From Pelagibaculum spongiae (lineage in GTDB: Bacteria > Pseudomonadota > Gammaproteobacteria > Enterobacterales > Pelagibaculaceae): a DNA stretch of 64,000 nt. Below, one piece after another: positions 53,176 through 61,766 of this stretch. The stretch covers positions 558,001-622,000 of the forward strand of contig NZ_QDDL01000002.1 of assembly GCF_003097315.1 (NCBI RefSeq), given 5' to 3'. The stretch's first letter is position 1, and each line of letters opens with the position of its first letter. The notes below the pieces were generated by a model. The model was not told the origin of the DNA. It made no database searches and saw only the letters and a list, made by a program, of their open reading frames with translations. A program made the position numbers and the translations under genes.

Positions 53176-54689
53176 TTTGTCACCATTTCAAAAGTAGCTT
53201 TACTTCCACCAATATTCAGAGCAGTGGGGCGACGTCCTTTCCCTTGAGTTTTAAAAGTTGTATACAGCTGAGAAAGCCCTTCATCTAACGCCGTACTTAA
53301 CTTTCCACCATATCGGTATTTTAGTGTGATCGTTCTAGTGCCTTTATCCCATAGCCAACTTTCTACAGAACCTGTAGTGGCATTCTCCAGAACATGCTTA
53401 AAAATTTTCCAATCGGTTCGTCGAGCATTAACAATTTCAATATCAAAAAGCTGACCACTTTCTGCCCGCTGCGATAACACTTGTATTAATTCAGCACCAA
53501 GTTTTTTATTTATTTGCTTATAAGCCGCTCTTGATGAAACTTTTTTAGCTCTAGAAATAGGCTCAACAGAAAAGCGTGTTTTTCTAGGTGCATTGGTAAT
53601 TGTGGATAAAACTTCACCTGTCTCAAGATCCTTTAGTTGAACATACAGCTTGGTTTCTATGGCTATACGATCGAGGTGATCTATCACTTCAGTTTGCGTT
53701 TTGTTAACAATAAAGGTGTGTGTAGCAGATTTTGTCCCTTGACTAATATTAAAGCCAAGTCGTTCTAACTCATCAGCAACCCACGCAGATTCAGCTAGGT
53801 CATTCGAGGTAATGGTGAATACTGGGTCAGAAAATATATTCAGATAAAACTGTAGATCACGCTCTAATTTACCTGCCGAAACACTGGCAGAAATCAGTAC
53901 ATAGTAACTACCACGCTCTATGTCTTCATCCTCAATTTGATAGCTAGAAACATAGCCTCGGGTCTTAGTTGAAAGTGCTGTATTCAGCGCCTCACCAAAA
54001 GTACCCGACTTTCCTTCCAGAATAACCCCCTGAACTTGCTGTACTGCATTCCTTAAAGCATTCTGTAGCGCTTGTTCTCTAGCTTTACTCTCACCAATTT
54101 TAAGGCTGCTTAATCCTTTAGCTTCTACCGGTTTAGTCTCATTAGAAAAAGTAGGTGCTTCGCCAGAATCTTCTGAAAAATCTGCAGTACTCGCTTTCAT
54201 TTTATTTAACAGTTGAATGTTTTTTTCTGTAATCAGCATGGCAATAAACTGCTGACCGTCATATTCGCCTTGCTTTAAAACTTGTGCGGCACTAATTTTT
54301 CCGGAAAATTTAGTTTCAACTACATCGATGAAACTAGATTTAGAGAATGATTTTTTGTACTTCTCTCCAGTACTGGAATCAGATGATTCTTCAGTAATGT
54401 ACTCGCTTAGCATTGAACTACTGCCTGAAATGGTAACTCCATTTACCATTTCATTAAGTTGTCGAATGCAATCAAGTCGAGCCAATTCAGAAGCCCTTGT
54501 TTCAGACCGACTGTCATTCAACGAAAGCGCCAGCATGTAATATCCATCAGAATCACTAACACCGACCCTAAGCCCACCACCACTATCTAGCAGGTCAAAA
54601 ACATCATCCATTGGTGCAGATAAACAATTGAGACTAAAAAAAAGACTCAAAAATATAATCGTATTCTTAAAAATATTACATGCTGACAT
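53172..54689 (-). CDS. Exported protein with FlgT/LPP20-like repeats, unknown function
   Basis: 505 residues. Signal peptide about 25 residues (LFFSLNCLSA). Residues about 195-275 (IGESKAREQALQNALRNAVQQVQGVILEG, then RGYVSSYQIEDEDIERGSYYVLISASVS) have the shape of the FlgT N-terminal/LPP20 domain: an alpha helix with Ala-rich heptads and a beta hairpin ending in a YYV-type strand. A similar element occurs near residues 65-165 (ASELARLDCIRQLNEMVNGVTISGSS). Overlaps both neighbours closely: starts 2 bp after the CsgG-like gene and shares ATGA with the next. Confidence 0.65.
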   Translation of the reverse strand: MSACNIFKNTIIFLSLFFSLNCLSAPMDDVFDLLDSGGGLRVGVSDSDGYYMLALSLNDSRSETRASELARLDCIRQLNEMVNGVTISGSSSMLSEYITEESSDSSTGEKYKKSFSKSSFIDVVETKFSGKISAAQVLKQGEYDGQQFIAMLITEKNIQLLNKMKASTADFSEDSGEAPTFSNETKPVEAKGLSSLKIGESKAREQALQNALRNAVQQVQGVILEGKSGTFGEALNTALSTKTRGYVSSYQIEDEDIERGSYYVLISASVSAGKLERDLQFYLNIFSDPVFTITSNDLAESAWVADELERLGFNISQGTKSATHTFIVNKTQTEVIDHLDRIAIETKLYVQLKDLETGEVLSTITNAPRKTRFSVEPISRAKKVSSRAAYKQINKKLGAELIQVLSQRAESGQLFDIEIVNARRTDWKIFKHVLENATTGSVESWLWDKGTRTITLKYRYGGKLSTALDEGLSQLYTTFKTQGKGRRPTALNIGGSKATFEMVTK

Positions 54690-54691
54690 TT

Positions 54692-55714
54692 TTATAATTT
54701 CCAGTCTTCAGGCATACCAACAGAAACAGCGTAAACTTTATTTCGCTTCAGATATTCCTTGCCCAGAGATTCCATCTTTTTCTTAATCTTAACGACTTCT
54801 GGATCATCAGTTAGCCAGGTCATAATGGTGCCAGAACCAGAATTACGTGCTGGAGTAACTTCTGCAGAAGCAATTGGAATATCCAATCCATCATCACTCA
54901 AGAAAAGAATCACACCTGATTTACTTGCAAACCCTTGGTTAATACCAGCATCAATACCAAAGCGATTTCCACGCATGTTGGTGAGGCGACCACCTGTTGG
55001 GTAGTAATTCATCACACGGTTAACTAAAACTTGGATGCTTTTTTGCGCAGCTTCTTTATATGCTTCCTGAAGCTCATTTTGTTTGTTCAGATTGAATCCA
55101 CCCATAAATTTATCTTCAATCATGAAGAAATTTTTAGCGGGAAGGTTAAAGCGAATCGGCTCAAACGATTCAATAATCTGATTGGTATTCGGATCAATCA
55201 GTTTAGTGGTTACCAAACTACGGAAAATAATTTCATAATGATCAAATTTTTCTTTTACTACAGTACCCAGAGAAACTGAGGCTTCTAGGATAAAATCAGG
55301 ATTTAACTTTTCACCCTGCTTTATAGCGCCTGCTTCAACCGTATTGTCTATCTGAAAGGCCGCTTCAAAATCTCCAGAAGCAAAATTTCTGCTTAGCACA
55401 TCAAATCGCTTGGTACGCGCCAGCTCATTTTCTAACAGCTTGGCAATAATACCTTTGTCTAAATTGGTTTTTCTTGCGTCTTTTTCCCAATCGAGTTTAT
55501 CTAGGTATGCGGCAACGCGTACCCGAGAGAATGATTTAACATCATAATTATCTGGAAGTTTTATATTGTCTTGATGTAATAGCGCATCCTTGTCAACTTT
55601 TTCAATTTGACTATTAGCGCTCAAATCTGCTTCAGAATTTATTTTCAGGGGGTTTTTAGCTACACAACCTGTAAAAAGTATTGATATTGCTAAAGTAATG
55701 AGTATTTTTTTCAT
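54692..55714 (-). CDS. CsgG/LpoB-like lipoprotein
   Basis: 340 residues. Lipoprotein signal with cleavage before Cys17 (ILFTGC). Residues about 60-230 fit the CsgG/LpoB fold: VRVAAYLDKLDWE, LLENELARTKRFDVLSRN, then PDFILEASVSLGTVV and YEIIFRSLVTTKLIDPNTNQIIES, in which two helices alternate with strands. The family includes the curli secretion channel CsgG and the activator of peptidoglycan synthase LpoB. Here it forms a unit with three other exported proteins. It starts after a stem-loop that separates it from the small lipoprotein gene. Confidence 0.7.
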   Translation of the reverse strand: MKKILITLAISILFTGCVAKNPLKINSEADLSANSQIEKVDKDALLHQDNIKLPDNYDVKSFSRVRVAAYLDKLDWEKDARKTNLDKGIIAKLLENELARTKRFDVLSRNFASGDFEAAFQIDNTVEAGAIKQGEKLNPDFILEASVSLGTVVKEKFDHYEIIFRSLVTTKLIDPNTNQIIESFEPIRFNLPAKNFFMIEDKFMGGFNLNKQNELQEAYKEAAQKSIQVLVNRVMNYYPTGGRLTNMRGNRFGIDAGINQGFASKSGVILFLSDDGLDIPIASAEVTPARNSGSGTIMTWLTDDPEVVKIKKKMESLGKEYLKRNKVYAVSVGMPEDWKL

Positions 55715-55729
55715 TTCTATTCTTCCAAT

Positions 55730-55761
55730 AAAAAAGGCTTAAGAAAAATATCTTAAGCCTT
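55730..55761 (-). terminator. Stem-loop within the five-gene operon (terminator or attenuator)
   Basis: 11-bp perfect stem AAGGCTTAAGA / TCTTAAGCCTT, loop of six, then a T-run on the minus strand. It lies between the small lipoprotein gene and the CsgG-like gene and could give the first gene higher expression than the rest. Confidence 0.75.
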
Positions 55762-55780
55762 AAAATAAAAAAACATACTG

Positions 55781-56383
55781 TTACTGAGCAACTTTAAGCG
55801 ACTCGATAACTTGATAATTTTTATTGATTTTTCCTGCGGTTTCTGAAACAAACCCTAGTTGATCTTTAGTTAATGATAACTGATCTTTAACATCCATCAT
55901 TTCTGAGAACTTTACTTCTTTAAGTAAAGAACCAGTATCCAATTCATTAAACAACGCTTGTTGAGCTAATAAATCGATTGAAATCTTAAAAATACGTTTC
56001 ATCAAATCATCATTTGCAGCATTGAACTCGTTAACTACGCCACGCTGCTCATCAGTTAGAGCATCATATGCAGCTTTTGCATCTTCATCTGACTTGTTTT
56101 CAAGATCTAAGCTACTCATCACCTGAGCATATTCAGGAGCAGCTAAGACCTTATCGGTGTATTCCGTATATAGCGGAAGTGCATTAATGAATAATGCATT
56201 AATTGGTTGCCTTGCTTCATCGATTGAAGAAATTTTAGTCGGTGCGAACTCAACTGCCATCAACTCTTGACCTTGAGTTTTATAATCTGTCACAGTCATT
56301 TTTTCTGAGCCGCTAGTCGCACAACCAGCCATTAACAAAGTCGCCACAGATGCAACAAGAATCATAGTTTTAAAGTTTTTCAT
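55781..56383 (-). CDS. Small lipoprotein, first gene of the operon
   Basis: 200 residues. Lipoprotein signal with cleavage before Cys21 (LLMAGC). The mature part is helical and acidic. No family recognised. Transcribed first, then the hairpin at 55730, then the CsgG-like gene. Confidence 0.65.
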   Translation of the reverse strand: MKNFKTMILVASVATLLMAGCATSGSEKMTVTDYKTQGQELMAVEFAPTKISSIDEARQPINALFINALPLYTEYTDKVLAAPEYAQVMSSLDLENKSDEDAKAAYDALTDEQRGVVNEFNAANDDLMKRIFKISIDLLAQQALFNELDTGSLLKEVKFSEMMDVKDQLSLTKDQLGFVSETAGKINKNYQVIESLKVAQ

Positions 56384-56840
56384 TGAGAATTCGCTGTCAG
56401 TAAAGTTGAGTACAGTTTACGCCGTACAATAAAATAACTGTATATCACGTTACGGCAAAGGCAGCATATTGACCTTCAAGCTGACCCGTGTCAACATTTG
56501 ATATTTTTTATATTGAAAAAGCGGCAAACTAATGAAGCGGATGTCTCGTAATCAGAAATATTTCAACCTGTACTTATAATCACAACATTGGGTTGTTAGA
56601 GTAAACAAGTATTTTACAACGATGTTTCTGAGTACACGAAAAAGCTTATCAAATTTCGTATCTAACTCAGGTCAGTTTGTAGCCTAGGAAAGTTTTAATT
56701 GCACTTTTCGCGATTAATCGATTGTAATTTATAATAAAAATAACTTGGACGAAACACTCAACTTAAAATCAACCCGACAGTCGCCCTAGTATGCCCAGCA
56801 TAGCTGGCAACTGTCAGGTTAAGACTACATTTATAAAACT
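56384..56840. other. Intergenic region with hairpin, no gene recognised
   Basis: Holds the promoter of the minus-strand lipoprotein operon at its left side and, at 56771-56820, a 15-bp imperfect stem-loop (AACCCGACAGTCGCC / GGCAACTGTCAGGTT) just after the stop of the chemoreceptor gene, a probable termination signal without a T-run. Nothing else supportable. Confidence 0.55.
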
Positions 56841-58736
56841 CTAAGCCAACTTAAACTTCCGGACTATCCCCGCCAGCTGATTATTAACCGCTGCAATATT
56901 TTCGGTCTGTGAAACTGTTTCTCTACCCGTCGCATTTAACTCGCCAACAATTCCGTTAATTGCCGACATATTACGACTAACTTCATGGGTGACATTGCTT
57001 TGCTCTTCGGCAGCGGTGGCAATTTGCGTACTCAGGTTATTAATTTCAGAAACTAGGTGATTCATACTTTCCAAGCTATCTGAAACATCGACAGTGCCTG
57101 CCGCGGTCTCTTGGCAACGATTACGGGTATGGGTCATCGCGTCAACTACCGATTGATTACCACGTAACAGTTTTTCCAGAGCTTGTTCAATTTCTGAAGT
57201 GCTCGCTTTAGTTCGGCTGGCCAAATTTCGTACTTCATCTGCTACCACTGCAAAACCACGGCCCTGCTCACCAGCACGAGCCGCTTCAATCGCAGCATTT
57301 AATGCCAGCAGATTCGTTTGCTCGGCAATCGCGCCAATCATACTCAGTACGCTATTAATGCTTTGAGTTTCTTCGCTCATTTGCTGAACATTTTTAGTCG
57401 CGCTTTCTACCTCATCCACTAGTGCAGTCACTGTTAGCTGCGACTGATCAATAATCAATCTAGAAGCCTTACCCGTCTGATTGGCTTTTTCAGTAAAAGT
57501 AGCTGCTTCTGCCGCATTGGCAGCAACCGATTCAGAAGTGGCGTTCATTTCTTCAACTGCCGCTACTACTTGCTCCGTTTCCATTACATGGCTTTGTAAG
57601 GTAGCGGCACTGTTATCTGTTTGCTGTTTTAGCGATACAATATTTTCTTGTAAATGATCAGATGCATCTTGAATTTCTAGCATCATCAATTGTAGATTTT
57701 CAATAAACTGATTAATGCCTTTTGCTAATTGCCCGAGGTCATCGTCAGTTTTTACTTCTAATCGCTGAGTTAAGTCACCATTACCGCTAGATAAATCGAT
57801 CACGGTTTTTTTCAAGCTAATAATTGGACGATAGAGATATTGCAGAATAAAATATGCCAGAATCGTACTGACTAAAATTGAAATAATAACCGTAATAATT
57901 GCTTCAGTTTTTACTTCTTCCAACCTAGAGAAGGTCACTTTTTTATCCAGTGCGATTATTAAATACCAATTTCTTTGGCCGACTTTAATTTTCTTAGAGA
58001 AAACCAACTTATCGACACCAAATAATTGGTAATCTTCTGCCACTTCATCTTTACCAATAATATCTCGTGCCAACTGGCGTAAATCTGGATAGTCATTCAG
58101 CTTTGCACCTAGCTTCACTTTCGCTGAAGTAGAAGACAATGCACTACTATCTTCTGCCATAACCAAGGCGACCGCACCTGGCATGTTGACTGCTTTTTCG
58201 ACCATTTTTTGTACGGTATTCACTTCAAAATCTAGCGCAATGACTGCATTTTTAGTTTTCTCAACCATGCTAATCCAATAACCATTAGCATCGCCATAAG
58301 GCGTGGTTACCGCCAAACCATTAGCATTCTGGGCTGTGGTATACCAAAGGCTGTTTAATTCATTTTTCTCAGATTTATTGTTCGCCCAACCTTCACCGGT
58401 CTGGTTCCAGTAAGAATCACCATTATTCAAAGTAATCGTCATACTACTGGTGGCAGCTGCCGCAGCAAATTCCGTTACTTTTTCGATATAGTCGCCAGTG
58501 ATATCTTTATTTCGATAATGCTGTGCCAGTCTGTGTACTGTTTCAGTATTACGATCAATTTCGTTCTGAATCAGTTTGGCCTGATTTTTTACAAATCGTT
58601 GGGTCGATGTGGTGATTTGCTCAGTTAAGGCATCTCGCTCTGCTTGATACAAAATATAGCTAACGCTACATACCGAGATGGCTACCAATGCCAGTACCGA
58701 TACCAGCAACAGTGTTTTAAATCCCAAAGTTTTCAC
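56841..58736 (-). CDS. Methyl-accepting chemotaxis protein
   Basis: 631 residues. Short cytoplasmic N-terminus, transmembrane helix 1 (about 9-30), a periplasmic sensor of about 245 residues, probably dCache ([40 protein letters not shown] typical strand-rich order), helix 2 (about 277-297), HAMP (about 298-352), then the signalling domain with the conserved hairpin [40 protein letters not shown]. The ligand cannot be read. Cell-pole membrane receptor passing signals to CheA/CheW. Confidence 0.93.
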   Translation of the reverse strand: MKTLGFKTLLLVSVLALVAISVCSVSYILYQAERDALTEQITTSTQRFVKNQAKLIQNEIDRNTETVHRLAQHYRNKDITGDYIEKVTEFAAAAATSSMTITLNNGDSYWNQTGEGWANNKSEKNELNSLWYTTAQNANGLAVTTPYGDANGYWISMVEKTKNAVIALDFEVNTVQKMVEKAVNMPGAVALVMAEDSSALSSTSAKVKLGAKLNDYPDLRQLARDIIGKDEVAEDYQLFGVDKLVFSKKIKVGQRNWYLIIALDKKVTFSRLEEVKTEAIITVIISILVSTILAYFILQYLYRPIISLKKTVIDLSSGNGDLTQRLEVKTDDDLGQLAKGINQFIENLQLMMLEIQDASDHLQENIVSLKQQTDNSAATLQSHVMETEQVVAAVEEMNATSESVAANAAEAATFTEKANQTGKASRLIIDQSQLTVTALVDEVESATKNVQQMSEETQSINSVLSMIGAIAEQTNLLALNAAIEAARAGEQGRGFAVVADEVRNLASRTKASTSEIEQALEKLLRGNQSVVDAMTHTRNRCQETAAGTVDVSDSLESMNHLVSEINNLSTQIATAAEEQSNVTHEVSRNMSAINGIVGELNATGRETVSQTENIAAVNNQLAGIVRKFKLA

Positions 58737-59106
58737 TTTGACTCCTGACTAAGTTGGTGAAGACATATTCGATGTTTGCCATCTTTTTTTAACAAAGATT
58801 TAACATTCACCTTTAACAACTCAAGACGTTAACAATTCAAAACGCGGCGATTACAATAGCTCTAGTCTTTATAGCGACATTTACAAAAAATACTTTAGAT
58901 AGTTTTGTCAGTATCGAAAAGTCGAATTTCGTATATAGCGTTGATGTCTAGCTCCAGCGGTTGCCAAAGCATTGGCTAGAAAAAACCACATTTATATGAT
59001 TATGAAACTCATTTATTTTGTCTTGATTAATTTACAGGCTGGATTTTAAAAGGTGGGAATGAATATCATCAAATGAAAGCTGAAAAAAGCCTTTATAGAT
59101 TAAGCT
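58737..59106. other. Intergenic region, no gene recognised
   Basis: About 370 bp between the chemoreceptor gene and the RNA-ligase gene. Contains the chemoreceptor promoter. No repeat, RNA gene or open frame with support. Confidence 0.5.
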
Positions 59107-59796
59107 CTAGTCAGAAAATGATTGTAGGCAGTTGTGCATTAATGGCTGCTTTGACCAGTGTTGTTCAATCGTTTGAGTAAAATCAGATCGTACCAACTTG
59201 GCTCTTTGGTTAAGCCATTGGCGATTATCTTGTCGTAGATAAATACCTTCCAATCGCTTGGCACCATATTGTGAAGATACATTTAACATGCCGATTAACT
59301 GGTCGATTGAAAACTGTCTTTCGGCAATCGGCCTGATCGCTTCCAAACCTAACAAGTTAAGTAACTCATTACGGCGAGCAACCGAATAAAACGCTTTAGA
59401 AGATTTGCAGTAAATATCAAAACCAATAAACCAGTCAGGCAAGTGATCATATGCCAGCGAATGTTTGGCATAACACCACTCACCAAATAATATGAGCTCT
59501 GAGCCCAGCAGTTCGATCAGATCATCTTCATGGGGCTTCAACCATTTCCACAAATGCTTGAACTGCCCACCGGCATCTCGCTCGATCCATGCGCCACGAT
59601 TTTGTGCCTGTAACTGGCCATTTTCTGCCACAGAAAACCCGATATTGGCGCCATCAATTTTTTCTTCAATGGTAAGCGAATGGGATAATAAAGATTTAAT
59701 TTGAGAAGAATTTAATAATTTATCACCGCGCGGTTCATTTTGGCCGAGCCATTGAATATGTGGTGTAGAAGGGAATCGGAAGAAATTATCGGTCAT
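59107..59796 (-). CDS. RNA ligase-family protein
   Basis: 229 residues, single nucleotidyltransferase domain. Motif I is LTIEEKIDGANIGF with the AMP-accepting Lys46 (K-x-D-G), then NRGAWIE; motif III LILFGEWCYAKHS (102-113); motif IIIa DWFIGFDIY (121-129); motif IV KRLEGIYLR with Glu183; motif V NQRAKLVRSDF with Lys200. This is the full set for the Rnl2-like family that joins 3'-OH and 5'-phosphate RNA ends. It lacks any extra domain. It overlaps the PIN gene by 11 bp and is last in the operon ATPase-PIN-ligase, which suggests RNA sealing after cleavage by the PIN partner. Confidence 0.8.
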   Translation of the reverse strand: MTDNFFRFPSTPHIQWLGQNEPRGDKLLNSSQIKSLLSHSLTIEEKIDGANIGFSVAENGQLQAQNRGAWIERDAGGQFKHLWKWLKPHEDDLIELLGSELILFGEWCYAKHSLAYDHLPDWFIGFDIYCKSSKAFYSVARRNELLNLLGLEAIRPIAERQFSIDQLIGMLNVSSQYGAKRLEGIYLRQDNRQWLNQRAKLVRSDFTQTIEQHWSKQPLMHNCLQSFSD

Positions 59797-60328
59797 GGTG
59801 CGCTTGCCATTTAACCCTTAACCAGGCATCTATAACTTGCTCAACAATAACGCCGTGTGCTTTTAGCTCGATTTCCCAGTCATACCAATCAGTATCACAA
59901 GCATTCATTACGGTATTATCCAACCCTGAGCTTTTTCCAGATATACATGCCGCAACCATTTTGGTATCAGCTAAATCATGTATCACCGATTGCAAGGTAG
60001 ATGGTAATTTGGCAACCGGGTCTGGGTGGGAAGGATCATCAATCCATTCAACATCGATATAATCAACCTCCCCAGCACTGATTTTATCGATAATGACTCT
60101 GTGGCCATAATCCTGTTCTGTTAATTTATTGCGATATTCTTTAAAAATTTCCTGATCAAAGTCCAGAAGCACTCGGTCAGAACTATTGGCAAAATTTAAC
60201 AGCCACTGCAAAACCTTCTCTGCCTGATCAGGATCTTCAACCGGGTGCTTATCTGAAGCAAATGGAGAAGCAGGATGCTCGCCACTGGCAACAATCAATA
60301 CATTGGTATCGACTACATGCCGTTTCAT
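59786..60328 (-). CDS. PIN-domain ribonuclease-like protein
   Basis: 180 residues. PIN acidic residues are all visible: Asp7 in HVVDTNVLI, Glu64 in IFKEYRNKL, Asp118/Asp121 in IHDLADTKMVAACI, and Asp145/Asp147 in NACDTDWYD (numbering from ATG 60328). It is longer than VapC toxins, with a middle insert (about 80-115). It starts inside the ATPase stop (ATGA overlap) and ends inside the RNA-ligase start. I infer an RNA-cutting effector; there is no VapB-type antitoxin beside it. Confidence 0.78.
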   Translation of the reverse strand: MKRHVVDTNVLIVASGEHPASPFASDKHPVEDPDQAEKVLQWLLNFANSSDRVLLDFDQEIFKEYRNKLTEQDYGHRVIIDKISAGEVDYIDVEWIDDPSHPDPVAKLPSTLQSVIHDLADTKMVAACISGKSSGLDNTVMNACDTDWYDWEIELKAHGVIVEQVIDAWLRVKWQAHHDR

Positions 60329-61608
60329 TTTTTACGCTGCTCTTTCATGCGGCGCATACTTTCTATCGCTTGAGACCTTACTTCACCGGTCGCATCACCA
60401 AAGAAATTCTTTGGCCATTCAGCGACACGACCAAACTGATCCAGCTTAAGATCTTTTAATTTAGCCTCGGCACCTTCGCGCTCGACAAAATACAGCGCAC
60501 AGTCATCAGCAGAGGCTTTTTGCTCAGCAACCCTGGTTTGTAGGCGGCGGAATAAATGCTCGGAATGCGTTTCAACCAGGAACTGTACATTGCGCTCTTT
60601 ACTAACTTCCAAAAACAAATCAGCCAGCAATGCTTGTGCTTTGGGATGCAGATGAATTTCAGGTTCTTCAAAAATTAAAGTGGTTCTTTCTGGCATTAAA
60701 TAAGTTTGAACCAGTACCGGCAACACCTGAGCAACACCAATACCTACGTCTAAAATATTGGCTGCTATGCCATCGCGGTGAATAAGAATCTCATACGATC
60801 CAAAAGCGTTCCTTGCTTCAATTTTATCTGCCACCCCCATTTTATTGAGCCAATAAGATAAGAAATCTATGAGATCTGTTCCACTATCATTTGACAAGGA
60901 TGAAATTATTAGTGGAATCGCATGCTCGCCATTTATCCCGACAGTATGAAATCCTTTTTGCCCTTGATAATAAAACCTCTTCAATCTACTTCTATATGCG
61001 CTTAGATATACAATTCCATGCGCAGATATAGTTAAGAAAAAATCCGTATCAATTACAGCAGCCAGTACTGATCTACTGTTAATTTCATTAGTTCGCTTGG
61101 CTTCTGTAGATATTTTCAAAAGATGGCTTAAGTCATCATGAGCTATTGCAGCTTTTTCATTTGTTCCAGTTTCTCGAATAGTATATCCAGCAATATCATT
61201 TTTAATTTCGAAGCCATTAAAACCAAAAGCTCTCATTTCGCTACCATTGCAAGCAGCTTTGTCTAAAACTGCCCTCCCCTCATCAGAGGTAATAGAAAAA
61301 CTCGCGTTTAAATGCTCTACTCCATTGATCTCTCCAATGGAAAGTGAAATTTCACAATTACCTGAGCAGCCTCGATTAACTAGTCCTTTAAAGCTTCCAA
61401 AATCTACTAAATCTGAATCATCACCACCTAAATTCAAATGAACATCTTGATTGGTAGACTCAAAAGTCTGCTTCATTAAAAGCAAACTTTGCAAAATACT
61501 CGATTTACCGCTGGAATTTTCTCCTAACAATAAAGTCACCGGAGCCAAGCGTATATCCCCTGAGTCTTTCCAGGCTTTAAAATTCTTTAAGCGAATTCTG
61601 GTAAACAT
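60325..61608 (-). CDS. AAA ATPase (DUF3696/AAA_15-like, OLD-related)
   Basis: 427 residues from ATG 61608. Walker A is LLLGENSSGKSSILQS (residues 28-43), directly after the short FTRIRLKNFKAWKD strand-turn-strand typical of OLD/RecF-like ATPases. Walker B is TTLIFEEPEIHLHPKAQALLADLFL, followed by the H-loop VETHSEHLFRRLQTRV; the C-terminal part matches DUF3696-like proteins. No TOPRIM domain follows. The TTG at 61656 is rejected as start because the fold begins at 61608. It is the first gene of the three-gene operon. Confidence 0.82.
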   Translation of the reverse strand: MFTRIRLKNFKAWKDSGDIRLAPVTLLLGENSSGKSSILQSLLLMKQTFESTNQDVHLNLGGDDSDLVDFGSFKGLVNRGCSGNCEISLSIGEINGVEHLNASFSITSDEGRAVLDKAACNGSEMRAFGFNGFEIKNDIAGYTIRETGTNEKAAIAHDDLSHLLKISTEAKRTNEINSRSVLAAVIDTDFFLTISAHGIVYLSAYRSRLKRFYYQGQKGFHTVGINGEHAIPLIISSLSNDSGTDLIDFLSYWLNKMGVADKIEARNAFGSYEILIHRDGIAANILDVGIGVAQVLPVLVQTYLMPERTTLIFEEPEIHLHPKAQALLADLFLEVSKERNVQFLVETHSEHLFRRLQTRVAEQKASADDCALYFVEREGAEAKLKDLKLDQFGRVAEWPKNFFGDATGEVRSQAIESMRRMKEQRKK

Positions 61609-61666
61609 ACGGCTACTTGCTCCATTTTTTCCGGTAACTATTAAATATTCAATCAATGTAACTTAT

Positions 61667-61756
61667 TGTAGGTTTGATAAGCGCCAGCGCAATCAGACAC
61701 TTTAAATCGCAACGTTAAATGCTGTCTGATTACGCCTTCGGCTAATCAAACCTACA
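61667..61756. repeat. 90-bp inverted-repeat element (MITE-like)
   Basis: Arms of about 33 bp: TGTAGGTTTGATAAGCGC... at 61667-61699 and its imperfect complement at 61723-61756 (...GGCTAATCAAACCTACA). It lies between the ATPase operon and polA. The GGTTTGAT...AAACC motif resembles an extragenic repeat common in gammaproteobacteria, also seen in fragments near 29748 and, with GTTGGGT, at 21801. Confidence 0.8.
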
Positions 61757-61766
61757 AAATCAGAAC

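Noticed and set aside
59786-60328. VapC toxin of a VapBC pair
   Set aside because: No antitoxin gene is adjacent; it is longer than VapC and coupled to ATPase and ligase genes.
60325-61608. PARIS-type AriA ATPase
   Set aside because: The partner is a PIN protein and not the TOPRIM AriB, and an RNA ligase is part of the operon.
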